Origin: Pseudoscleropodium purum
Lineage: Eukaryota > Streptophyta > Bryopsida > Hypnales > Brachytheciaceae
Length of the DNA stretch: 64,000 nt
Direction of reading: 5' to 3'
NCBI GenBank assembly: GCA_963969395.1
Contig: OZ017795.1
Coordinates: 24,285,063 to 24,349,062 of the forward strand
Part shown: piece after piece, positions 47,668 through 59,319 of the stretch
Numbering within the stretch: position 1 is the first letter of the stretch
Layout of the letters: each line of letters opens with the position of its first letter
Position numbers and translations under genes: made by a program
Notes under the pieces: model-generated
What the model was told of the DNA's origin: nothing
What the model saw: only the letters and a program-made list of their open reading frames with translations
The model's database searches: none

Positions 47668-49739
47668 CTATGATGTAAGATGGCATATTTTATCAAATAA
47701 CTGAACAAGGAGAAAGTAGTTATGCTATACATTTTTTTTTTAAAAGTTCTTTTTGTACATGGTTTTGTCTAGTGTATTGAACTTCTTCTAAGAAGTTATG
47801 AATACAAAGACTACATAATTTTTTCACATATTCATCTTGTCTTCATAATCCTGAATAGAATGATATCAAACTATATAAAAAAACAAAAAATGAAGAATAC
47901 ATAAACTATGCGGAGGTTTTTAACATGAAATAGACAACCTGCGAAGTACGTGCCACATCTTTTTCAGAGTAGCATGGCAATGTGTAGCAACACTCTAAGG
48001 TCCATTACATCCATCAACCATGTCACTACAATGGTGGTTGCTTTGCTAAGAAGCCAATGGAATATCAACGTCATTAATGTCGTTGCCATGATCAATACAA
48101 GAGGATCCCTCAGGGCCTTGCAGACCGTCATGGACCACTCTTATTAAATTTGTTAGACATTACACCACTTTTTCTTGCTTCTCGATAGAAAGCTTGGAGT
48201 TCTTGTTCACAAGTATAACATGAAAAGCTAGAGATGGAGTTCAATTTTAGCCCTCTCGATGTCACCACTTGCAGGTGCCATGTCATGGATCTACACAACC
48301 ATTTTATCATTAGTGGCTTGCATTGCTTCCATAGTCAACAAGTGGCTGGACATGCTTTTCTTCTTGACCATTGTATTTCCTAGATGTTTGTGTGTAGTGA
48401 CCTTGGCTAAATTTGAGGAGTTCAAAACAAGCGGAACAAACCTTCCAGCAAGAAGTCTAGCAGAACTGGACTGGGCGATAGGCTAGATGTGCTTTGCTTA
48501 GCTAGCTAGGGGACCTTTCCACTTCGAATGTCAACTATAGGCAATGTTGATTGAATTGGAGTCGACATGTCATTGATGTCATCTATTTCAAAAGGCATTA
48601 GCGTTTGCTTCTACTCACTATAGAGGTTGTTTGTCTCTTCTTCCGCGTCCTCATTGCTAGTGACAAGAGTGTCATATGCCGAGTTGTCAATAGTAAGCAA
48701 ATCTCTCAAATGTAGAGGCATCATTGCTAGTTTATTTCTATACTAGCTGTGGATTTGGTTGAAAATGTTGAAGGGGAATGAGTGCACTAAACCTTCAAAT
48801 CAACTCTGTGTTATACTTAAATTTCAAAACATAGCCTCTTGAGATTTATTGCAAGTGATGAAGTCCCCAATTTGCTTGTAATCTAGAATTAACTAATTCC
48901 ACTTTTTTTTGCAAGCAACACCATCTCAAGGGCATGGTGATACCCCAACTCTCATAACAACCATACTAACTTGATGCTACTTATGAATTTCAAGAGTCAT
49001 GGCATTGCGGCCGTCAATGCACTGTTGTTTCTCTACAAAAAGTTGTTGTTTGGCTTCTATTAGTGCATGCACTTCCTATACATTCCAATTTGGGTTGCAC
49101 TCTTTTTGTTGTCACTTTGGCGGAAATGTGGTGTCATTGTCACTGGTGTTGCCTGCAACTTTGCTAATCTCCAAAATGCCATGAGCTTGGTAGACAACAG
49201 TTCATTGAACATTGGCAGCTATATCTATACAATGAAAAAAAAAATGTGTAAGTGATATCATGAACTTCACACATGACATAAGAATTGAAGAGAAGACAAC
49301 AAAAAATTAAAATATACACATTTCAACATGAGCATAAATATGAGAGAGAATTAAAAATACCTTCATTTGTACTCGTTGATACTACTTGTGCTCGACCAGA
49401 AGATACATGTTTAGAGAATTCTGCACAATGAGAAGTGATGTTGATAGTGCTTGAAATCTATTGTTGTACTTTAAACTTCTTATGAAATTTGAGTACCAAA
49501 TTCATTTTGATTATGTTCATGCATAAGATCAAAATTGTCATTAAAGACTAGTTCATAGTCATATTGTTGTGTTGCAAATGCAGACATTATATAAAAATAT
49601 GTATATTTATATTATTTAAATGGGTTTCAATATGTATAGCATAATAAGAGAATTGATGTTTTTTGAAGTGATTTCATAGTGACGCCCTCTCTTTGCCGTT
49701 ACATGCAACTATAAAGAGAGGGAGTTCACTTGAGAGCTT
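47668..49739. other. Harbinger-element downstream region, no intact gene
   Basis: It is less AT-rich than typical repeats here and may be the rest of the element carrying the transposase. On the minus strand, about 48480-48130 reads as a broken frame with KKKSMSSHLLTMEAMQATND and DIERAKIELHL. This resembles the coiled C-terminal part of the Myb-like second protein of Harbinger elements, but the match is weak. A short hairpin is formed by CCCTCTCTTTG and ATAAAGAGAGGG at 49683-49730. Confidence 0.3.
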
Positions 49740-51480
49740 CATCATACTTGATATTATTATTATTTTTTTCATTTAGATTATACTATATCAAATTGAAGGT
49801 TATTTTTTCTAAGTCTTAAGATAAAGAATTTCAACCAGATTGTAAAGTTATATTTGAAGGATGTTTTGAAAGTTTAAACAATGATTAATATTATTGAATG
49901 GTCAAAGCTATTGAAGGGAATCGAGATCACCAACAATGGTTAGAAGAGCTAATCAACCTTTTAACTAAGACGGATCATACTGGTTATGATATTAATGTCG
50001 TTGAACGCATATTCAAGTTCTTACAAATGAAGTAATATTTTGATTCAAACTCTATTTTTTATCTCTATTAATTATATGTTAGTTTTAGTTTTTAAATCTA
50101 TATTTGTTGTGCTTTTGTGGGATTTTTTCTAGAATTTTTTTGTATTTGTCAAGTAATATGGGGAAAATATTCAAATAGTTTGCCTTTTAATAACATTGAA
50201 ATGCTTTATTTTCTCTATAGAAGTATGAAATTAGTCTTATGGTCAATTTTTATAACCAATAGATGTTAGGAAAGCCATATGGTCAAGGTGTAGATTGAAC
50301 TCCCACTTAACTTGTGTAATTTAGGTAGAAGATAAGGTGGAAGGAAAAGGGGTACTAGGGATTGTCTCTCTTGTTGTTGTTAATAAGGCCTAAAAGTTTG
50401 AGAGGCCATGGTGTTTTGTATTTTCAGATTTTGAAAAGGAAATTTAGAAAAGTTGTATATCTTGGTGTGAGGTTTTAAAATCGATTTCACTTGCTTGATT
50501 TAAAGTTATAAATCAAAAGTTGCACTAGTTTCATTTGAAAAAGATTTGTTGCCTTATATATAAAAGAGCAAAGACTTCAACTGACCATAAAAAACAAATA
50601 AATTTTTTATTTGCAATGGATTTTAAAGAGAGTGTGAAAAATTGTGTTGGCTTTTCATGAAGTTATCATTCATTGTATTTGGAGTTTTTATAAGTAAATT
50701 GCGAATGACAAAGCAAAAAAAGGTTTGCTGCCTTCCTTCCTCAAGGTCGAAATTTTGGATGGCCATAGAAGTTGGATAGAGTTTTAAAATGAGTTGAAAT
50801 TTGGAGGAAAAATAGAAAATTGTACTGTCTTTCCAAAAAGCCATTATGCATTTTATTTGAACTTTGGAAAAAACAGCAATACCAATTTAAATTTCAATAA
50901 TGAAGTAGGAGTTGAAGTTTAGTGATTGGAGTTGAATGTTGGTGATTGGAGTTGAAGTTTAAAGAGTTGAAGAGTTGAAGAGGAGTTGGAGGAGACTCTA
51001 AAGACAAGAAGATTGAAGATTTGTGTATTGTGGTTTGTGACTTATTATTCCTAACTTGATTTGGAGACTTGTTGTCTTTTTATTATTATTCCTAGCTGGG
51101 TTTTAGAGGCTTGTTGTTTCTTTTTTTGCTTTGTAAATATTATTGAAAGTTATGTGGATATCCAATGATAGTCCCATTTTGTGTTTGTGGAAACAAAGTG
51201 GAATTGATCATCCACATAATTATAATTTTATGTTGTTTCCATTGATGAGGCATGATTGCTGGTCATTGTTGATTTGAAATTTAGGAATCAATCCCTTGAA
51301 CAATTCAATTTGTGGTCTAACTTCCCCATTTTATACGTCCAAAATTTTTGGTTTTTTAGCCATATTTGGGCCCATGAACCAATTTAGAGCTATATATGAT
51401 AGATCAACGGATAGTAGTTCAATGTTGGTATAGAAGATTCGACGTTTGAGATTGAAGATTCGATGTTCAAGATCGAAGAT
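49740..51480 (+). repeat. dispersed repeat of about 1.6 kb, copy 2
   Basis: Counterpart of 22430-24130 in the opposite orientation. It opens with the degraded reading frame at 49838-50035 and ends near a threefold GAAGATTCGA-type motif at about 51434-51485. No terminal repeats were found. Confidence 0.5.
49838..50035 (+). pseudogene. degraded copy of the reading frame at 23730-24128
   Basis: These 66 codons align without gaps to the last 66 codons of the minus-strand frame ending at 23730. Shared blocks are HQQWLE, LTK.D and RI.KFLQM before the stop. Two in-frame stops (TAA, then TGA three codons later) show this copy is dead. The function of the family is unknown. Confidence 0.55.
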
Positions 51481-53956
51481 TCGACACGTGTACATCTTTT
51501 ACTTTTTGAACCATATTAATTTAGTTGGTGAATTTGTTGTGATGGATTCACTCATATTCATTTTTTTTATTACTTTGTTGAATAGTAGTAGGGTGAATTT
51601 GCAAGTGATAAGATCATTTGTTTTTATTATCTTACCATTTTCTTCATTCGCAAGCCATCTCTAGTTGCAGCCAAAATTTTTGTGATTTTTTGTGGCAAAT
51701 GTTCTTTATATAACAATATACCTATTGTTTCTATTGACATTCACATATTTTGACCGGATAGATGCTTTGATTGTTAATAGCCTTGCATTTTCAGATGAAA
51801 AACACAATACAAATTACACATAATTGTACAAAAATGAAATCTCAACATTGCATGTACTAATGATAGAAGACTAGTGTTGTTAGCAACATGCAAGATCATA
51901 CAATATAGCATCTTCATCTATATAGGATGGCCAAAGACAATGCTCTTTCAATACAAGTAATAAAAAAAAGATTATTCATTGTCATAGATTAATTGCCCTC
52001 ACAAAGCCCCATTATCTTAATGCGGGCCTACCACCCACAAATCTTCAAATTCCATAGATTTTGATACTTTTTAAGCACCACCACTAAGGACCACAACTTT
52101 CCCTTTTTATAACACTATGTAAAAGGCAATAATGTTGTTTCACCATGCCACATGGGACTCCAGTTAGGCTCAACTTTCCTCAACTACATGGTTGTATATT
52201 CCTTCCGTGTCACCATTGTCACTATCCAATAAGACTTGCTGTAGTAGTGGGTGTAAATGTACCATGAGGTTCATTAAATTTTGCAAAGCAAAATTAAGTA
52301 AATACTAAGTATGTTATATGAAGTTATTTCACATGACTTACTAATTTACTGATTGAACATGCTCATGACATATTATAGAAACTTTTTTATTCAAGGTAGT
52401 TAAGTGTGTAATTAAAAATTATACCTTGAGTTTAAAGACATATACTAACTTGATGGGAATTGCCATGCTATTTGAAATAACATGGTGGAAGTATCTTTAT
52501 ACTGAGCTCCCTTACTACCTACATACTAATAAACTTGAAGATTAGTTACAAGCTAGCTAGCAAAGTGTTTGCAACACTTTGAGATCTTGAAACTAAAAGA
52601 AGGACAAAGCTAGTTATATTTGAGGCATTGAAATTGAGCATTGCTATGAAGTTTTGAGCTGGTTATTTTGCTACTTTTTTATCATTTTGATTGTAAAAGT
52701 CAATAAGGTGCTTTTCTACTATCATAACGTCCTCATAGACTAACTTGACTAAGGTTTTTGAATAAATATTTCTTGGAGGTTTTTGACTATTTTGAGGTTA
52801 TAGTGTATTTGTTGTTGTCTTTTTTTTCCTCCTTGTAAAAGCTATAAGATGCGTTAGAGGCTATATACACCTGGTGTATCCTCACTAACTCTACATTCGT
52901 GTTGTATTTTTGGGATAGGCAAAGGTAAGGCCTCAAACTTCTTGGAGATATATTGATGCAAGAGCAATTACTATATTCCTAAAAAAAACTCTTTTTTCTA
53001 TGAGTTAGAAACTATACAATGCAAAATATTTGTAAAGTGTCTTAAATGCACGTATATATGATATATACAAAGTTTCTTATGGATATATGGCTATTTTTTT
53101 TTATGACTATGGACTTAACATACTTGAACACTTGATAAATACATAGAAAATGTTTTTTTTATAAATAGTTATACTTGCACGTATGTTGGAAGGAAAACTG
53201 CTTGTTTGTCGTGACAAAGTTATATTGGGATGAATACTAGATATGCTGATTTCACATCTTGACTCAGTTAGACTTGGATAAAGAAATTATTGTAAACAAA
53301 GATAAATTATAATCTTTGTGGAAAAAAGACTTGTTAATGCAATGTAAGTTTTTTGTTGGAAAAATAAATAATAGGTGCCCATGAACTTGGGATGTACCAT
53401 ATAAAAGCCCTTTATTATAGAGTAGGTCTCGGTACCCCTCCTTCCATTTTTCATCCTTGGTTTGACAATTTGGCAAAATATGAAGAGCTCACAAGTTGGC
53501 TCAAACTAGGAAAAGTCATAATTGTTATACCTTTTCAAACTTGGTTGTGTGTGCCAATAAATTGAAACTCCCCTTTTTTGCATGTAAGTTTTTATAGAAT
53601 CTTTTCCTCTTCTTACAATGTGGAAAAGTCCATTTGACGTTTGGATTGGTGGCTTTGCATTGGATCAATTTTTTTTTTAAAAAGTCGCAGGATTTGAACG
53701 AGGCTTGCATCCTCCACTTCGAAATCTCCATATTGTCACTGTTGCCATCTTTCCATAGGAGTTGCTCTAACGTAACTCATAGGACATCTCACTAAGGTAG
53801 TCTCTTGTTTGTTTTGGTCCTAAGAAGAAAACAAGAAGTAATGGTTATTGAAGCTAGTAACAAGAGCAAGAGTGTAAATTTGAGCCTAGAATAATGAATA
53901 GCAAGGTATGCTTTAGGCAGATTGCAGAATTAAGATAAGTGATTTTCTCATTGATC
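51481..53956. other. AT-rich intergenic DNA
   Basis: No gene or bounded repeat is recognised. All open frames are short and unconserved. Confidence 0.4.
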
Positions 53957-54932
53957 TTAATTCTTCACCGCCCAAGGCTGTTTCGGGTTCCAAAACATCA
54001 TTGCTTTTGAAGCAATGTAGATGTAAATGTCACTAAGTTATAAAGATCTTAACCATACAACCTTGTAGTGCGCATGTTGTAGATGATGTGAATCAAATTT
54101 GGAGTCATTTGATCATATAGATTGAAAGATTATAATGTTTTAGTGTTGAAAAAAGATGCTGAAATTTTCCTAGCAATACATTTAGAGGTGAAATTCGATT
54201 TTTAAACTTACTCAAATGAAAAAACTTGAAACTATCAAGTGGTTTAAAACCATCATACAAATACATTGAAGAAAAAAAAATCAATAAAATAATTCAATGT
54301 GTTTGCAAAATGGCTTGCAAATATCAAAAAATAGGCAAGAAAAGTTGCAGAAAACACATTTAAGGTTGAACCTCCTTCTACTAAAATGCTTCTCAGTCCC
54401 TCGTGATTTCTTGGATTGTTATGAAATTTTGGCCTTACAAACTAGACTAGTATGTGCAACTTTCTCAAATTTTTTTATTGGAAACAAACATTGTATGGAG
54501 AAGAAACAAGCCGCCGAAGTTCATTGTAATCCAAAAATGTTGGGATTTTGAACTTTGGATTGCTCCCAAACATTCTAAACAACTTCAATTTAGATGAAAA
54601 TTTCATTACAATAACTAGACTTCAAGGGAACATAACCCAACAAATTTTATTGAAAACAAACATTGGATGAAGGAGATACAACCCCCCAAAGTTTCAATCA
54701 TCAAATGTAGTTTGGTGGACTCAAATTGAACCTGTGAACTTTGACTCACTTTCAAGAAATCAATACACCTTGTCTTGATTTGAAAATTTTACCACATAAA
54801 CTAGAAGAGAGAACGCAACTTTTCCAACAAGTTTTATTGAATTTGGAGGTCGGATGCAAAAGTAACAACACTTTGAATTTGACTTGAAACTCTATGAGGA
54901 CACTTTTGGTCCCCTTGGGCAGTGAGGGTTAA
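53957..54932. mobile_element. TTAA-ended element, divergent subfamily
   Basis: A 976-bp element has both ends TTAA and terminal inverted repeats sharing TTAA, TCAC and GCCCAAGG (left TTAATTCTTCACCGCCCA; right, reversed, TTAACCCTCACTGCCCA). An internal phrase, ATATAGATTGAAAGATTATA, recalls the main family. No transposase is encoded; the open frame at 54297-54551 is incidental. Confidence 0.6.
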
Positions 54933-55701
54933 TGTATCCAACTTATTGATTCCTCGAGAAGACTGCGACGCTTGCTTTCATGGTCATGGCTGATACCCAA
55001 CTGACAAGGTGTGAAACAGTAAATCAGGTGATCAGGTGACACGCCCTATCACAGTCGAGATTCAAACAGTCGAGAATTCAAAGAACGAGAATTCTCAAGG
55101 GGTTTCAAGGGAGTGGAAAATGCAACTCGGAGCATACAGTACATTGCACGACCTTACACGTCGCCAATTTGGCAGCTCAAGGGGCATTGCCAGTGAGGGG
55201 CTTCGACTATGCTCTTGTGATTATAAGGACATTCAGGAGGTGCAGTGTTGAGGACATGCAATTTTGTCATGGTTGGCTGAGAATGCCATGTTTTAGGCCT
55301 ACCAGCCAATGCTGAGCGGAATCTCTCAAGGAGAATTGAATGAGCGCGTTCGAGAGAGAAAATCCTCACAGTTATGAAGCTGGGAGCATGCAACGCCTCG
55401 GAAATGCTAAGTATTTCAACGATTCAGTGTTGTAGGATTATGTAGACTCAATCCTAATATCTAATTTTTTTTAGATTTCTACACTTGGTACGAGCAAGCG
55501 TTGTTCTCGATTTTTTCAGCTCGTTATCCAGCAATTTGTGCAGCGATCTTTCCAGCCGAAGGTGTTTGTTGCTGCTTGTGCAGGGTAAAAATTGCAGTGC
55601 AATGGACTCCGTTTTCACTCTTCATGGTTTTCACTTCCAAATATCGGAGCTCAACAGACTGAGAAGCAAGCACCAGTGGATCTAGTGGAGGCATTGAAGC
55701 A
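54933..55701. promoter_or_regulatory. upstream region of the PAP2-type phosphatase gene
   Basis: The composition shifts from AT-rich to balanced here. The final part (about 55470-55701) is probably 5' untranslated sequence; it contains an upstream ATG at 55602 opening a short frame that ends at 55683-55685. A pyrimidine-rich stretch ends in GTGCAG at about 55582, so a 5' intron is possible. Transcription start unknown. Confidence 0.4.
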
Positions 55702-56616
55702 ATGGTATTGCGCCAGTCCAGAAGGCGACGGCGAGGAAGTTCTGTTGAGCCTCAGATTCCCGCTGTCCCAAACCCTCAGGTTATCAATTGTGATCACTCC
55801 TACCACGAAGATCAAAACGGTGTCGCCAGTAAGGGGACCTCGGATCTCAGCATTCTCGACCATGTGGTGGAGTTCGACAGAAAGTTTTCAGCCTGGGTTC
55901 ATGAACATGGATTGGGCCTCTTCTTTTACTTGTTTTTGCGCACCTTGGAGTTTTCAGGTGACGGCATGTTCCTCATCCCTTGTGCAGCTGCGACTTACCT
56001 GGCGCCGAAACCGAAACTCACCCCGGAGCTTCGCATGTTCTTCTTCAACCTCTTCATGGCCTTTCTGTTTGATTTGATTTTTGTGTCTATTATCAAGAAG
56101 ATCGTGCGCCGGCCTAGACCAGTGTACAACCGGGGTCACTTCAAAACCATCCAAGTGGACCATTGGTCTTTTCCCAGCGGCCACTCCACGCGAGCCTTGT
56201 TGGTGGTCACCATGTTTGGACTCTACATTCCCATGTGGAAGGACCAATCTCACCAAATCTGGTTGCCGTACCTCCAGCATATTCTTAAGGGCCGAATTGA
56301 TATTCTGGAGAAATTTTCGCCCACAGCAGAGACTATTCTCATCAGCTTGATTGGAAGTGCAGTTACTTCTTGGGCCGTGGCCACAACGTCGTCCCGGATC
56401 ATTCTCGGGCGGCACTTCTTCTGTGATGTCGTGGCAGGGTCACTTCTTGGTATCTTCGAAGCGTTCTTCGCTTACTATTTCTTGGCTATTCCTATTGAAA
56501 CTTCGGAGACCCTTCACCGGCATATCAGTGGCTTTTTTGGCACTCTTGAGAACAGCACTTGGCAGCTGTTCCACGGAAGAAACCCTCTTGCGGTTCACGA
56601 AATAGAGAGGAGATAA
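55702..56616 (+). CDS. PAP2-family membrane phosphatase (LPP-beta / PLPP6-like), 304 aa
   Basis: This is an integral-membrane phosphatase of the type 2 phosphatidic acid phosphatase superfamily, likely acting on lipid or polyisoprenyl phosphates at an internal membrane. All three signature motifs are intact: K132-x6-R139-P140, P158-S159-G160-H161, and S231-R232-x5-H238-x3-D242, with H161 and H238 catalytic. Hydrophobic segments fall near 73-100, 112-131, 165-178, 210-229 and 245-263. The N-terminus starts MVLRQSRRRRRG, a basic cytosolic tail. ATG 55702 is the first in frame after a TGA at 55660 and has G at both -3 and +4. The coding region is uninterrupted, with codon use far less AT-rich than the flanks. 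The nearest described types are plant LPP-beta and animal PLPP6; the exact substrate cannot be read from sequence. Confidence 0.9.
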   Translation: MVLRQSRRRRRGSSVEPQIPAVPNPQVINCDHSYHEDQNGVASKGTSDLSILDHVVEFDRKFSAWVHEHGLGLFFYLFLRTLEFSGDGMFLIPCAAATYLAPKPKLTPELRMFFFNLFMAFLFDLIFVSIIKKIVRRPRPVYNRGHFKTIQVDHWSFPSGHSTRALLVVTMFGLYIPMWKDQSHQIWLPYLQHILKGRIDILEKFSPTAETILISLIGSAVTSWAVATTSSRIILGRHFFCDVVAGSLLGIFEAFFAYYFLAIPIETSETLHRHISGFFGTLENSTWQLFHGRNPLAVHEIERR

Positions 56617-59319
56617 TAAGTGCAGAATCCTACATTTATGGTCTCCATCATCTAAGCTTCAATTCGGGAAAGGTCGAAAACTCGTTACACCTTATGCTGT
56701 TATTTACCTTATGCAACTGATCCTTCAAGGAAAGTAGTCTGACAAGCAAGATGGGCAATCTTGTTTAGATACATGTTAAAACTTCTGAAGAATTGTCATC
56801 AAAAAAATTCTCCACAATCGGGGTGACAGCAAACTAAAGCAGGTGGAGTGCACGACGTTCGAGGGGTCATAATTAATTCCCCATTTCCACCCTCTATGGA
56901 TTTTGGATTTCGTTTCCACAAGCAGTTGCGCAGCTAAATTTCACCGAGCTAAACGATGTTTGATTGAGAAAGATGATTATGCTCTTCCGGATTTCGGCTC
57001 TGATCGTCAATTTCGTTAACCTGGCACGATTCTGGCGCCAATTGTGACATATTTGTACAGTATATAAGGGTCTAAAATCTAGAACTTGTATGAATTTATG
57101 TTTCAGAACGTGCAATCTGACAGCTGCGGTTCTAATATATTGGAATACCGCCTATTAACGAAATTGACGATTTATTGCCATACCGACGTCAGGGCCGTCT
57201 TCTTGATGAACTACAATTTCCAGGTACATTCTTGAGTGCGTAAGCTGAGTCACAAACCTGTTGGATTTCAGCAGAGGAACGACGAGTCAGAGAGCAAGCA
57301 CGATGGCCCATAAATTATGCCTTTCCTGGGTGCAGGGTTGGACTGGTCTCTCTCTCCGCTTAACTCGTGCTCGTCACAGATATCATAATTATTTTGTGGG
57401 CAGATACTCCAGACAGCACGAGCATGGCAGTAACGTAACCACTGATTGCTCCTCAGGAGCGGCAGGAATTGTCTAAGCTTAGACTCCAGAAGTCCACAGG
57501 TACAGGGAAGAATGAAGACAGCAAACAAGAGGACTTTAATCGTAGCTGGGCTTTGACCTAACTTTGTCAGGACTTGAATACTTGATACAAAGTGATCGAT
57601 CACCCTGATGTTTGCTCAGGAGTTCGCTCTCCTCTCCCCGTTGTTTCTATTCCGTAATTCCCGTGAATTCCATCCAGGGCTTTTTATTTGGCATTATAGT
57701 GCCAGATTGTACCAGAAAAAAATAATTCGGATAAAAAATGGCAACAAACCATGAAGTCTTTTGTTAGAAAATTTCATATTAAAAAAATAATCTTAGATGA
57801 AATCGTCAGATTGTGAATGAAAATATAATTATGGACATGTGATATGTGCTAATGTGATATTTTTTAGCCAATATGTGAATGAACTTTGAAATTTGGAGCA
57901 CCACTATAACATTTTATATCGCCACTTTGGCACTTCATAAAAAATGAAAACAACAACCACCCTGCTTCCATTTCACTTTACAGACTATGCAAAGATTGTG
58001 ATCGACCCACGAATTCCAAGACCTACTCACTGCCTAAAACAAGGGCACCTTTTGTACTGCTCACCCACAACTACAATTCCCCCTGTGAGTATGACAGTCT
58101 AACATTCTTCATGCATCAGTGTGTTGTAATCAGTCATGTTTGGATGGGATGGACAAGCTATGCATTTAGGAGTTCAATTTTAGACTGGGTAACGTGAAAG
58201 TAATGTAAAAGTAGATTGAAACTTGTTGTGAGAAATACTATGCTGAGCCCTGGGATACATTGTTTCCGTTAAGCCTTGGCCTGATCTCTGCCCTTAAATT
58301 TTAGCAGATACTATAATGCAGCAGAACTGAGTTCTAAATATTTCAAGGGTTGTAACTCGGGCTCAACGGTGAATGCACTCGTTACATCCCCAAATTTTTC
58401 GACAGTTTGTCATTCGAAAGAAATCGGACCACCGGAGTTAAAGCAACATTTTGATCAACTCGGAAAGCACAACTGTGTGCGCATTCGCCTGTGTCTGCAT
58501 GTGCATAGACTCCATACCGACACTTTATCCCTATTTTGCGGTTGTGTAATGGGTAGGTCCCCGCACGGCGAAGCCATTTACACTTATACATAAGGGAATA
58601 TCGACATACGGAACCTCAGCTCAGCCATTACTGTATCCACGAGTCATTTGGGGTTCGTGCTAGTAAGTGTTTCAGTCTTCCTTGATCCAAGCGTTTTCGC
58701 TAATTTCCTTCAGGTGAAGCACCAAACAGACAATGAGTTTCAATATTTGCTACGGTGTTATACGCAAGTGTGCAGTCAACCACAGTAAAAATTTGAATGA
58801 TATGGCCATATGGCAGTGGTGGTAGTAAGCAAGAGCGTTCACTGGATACGAAGTGTCACTGCCAGAAAAGCTATCAAATTGTCCATACAATTACCACCTT
58901 TGCTCGAGTATCGTCGGGAAAAATGCTCAAAATTCTCCACAAGGAATGTACGAGCTGCCATGTGCTTCTGTTGGGCTCCTTGTGAAATGCTTGTGAAGCT
59001 AATGTCAAAGAGTCTCAACATGTACACCCTCATCTCAGAAAATTGTGATCCGACTCAAATACCTAAATTAACATTCAAACACACCTGCAAAAAATAACAT
59101 ACTGTCTTTGCATGCAAGCACAATCCGCACCCACAATAAACTCAAGATTCGATGGCACGATCCACACGGGCTGGGAAGAGAAACGTTGATACGTTTGTTA
59201 AAATCAACAGTAATCGTCCGAAAATCACCTAATTCCACAGATAGCACATGATGGAAGTGATAATTTACATACAAAGAAGCGGCGTGGTTAGATTTAGGGT
59301 TTGCAACTAATACTAAAGT
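56617..59319. other. intergenic region between phosphatase and membrane-protein genes
   Basis: No conserved gene was found. The first part is the phosphatase 3' untranslated region. Open frames such as minus 57603-57268 and plus 58810-59097 show no domain and lack context. A TTTAGGGTTT motif at about 59295-59304 lies just past the stop codon of the minus-strand gene, so it is not in a promoter position for that gene. Confidence 0.4.

Noticed and set aside
55592..56077. A 161-codon open frame overlapping the phosphatase
   Set aside because: It is an alternative frame of the phosphatase gene. It lacks the PAP2 motifs, which are all in the frame starting at 55702.
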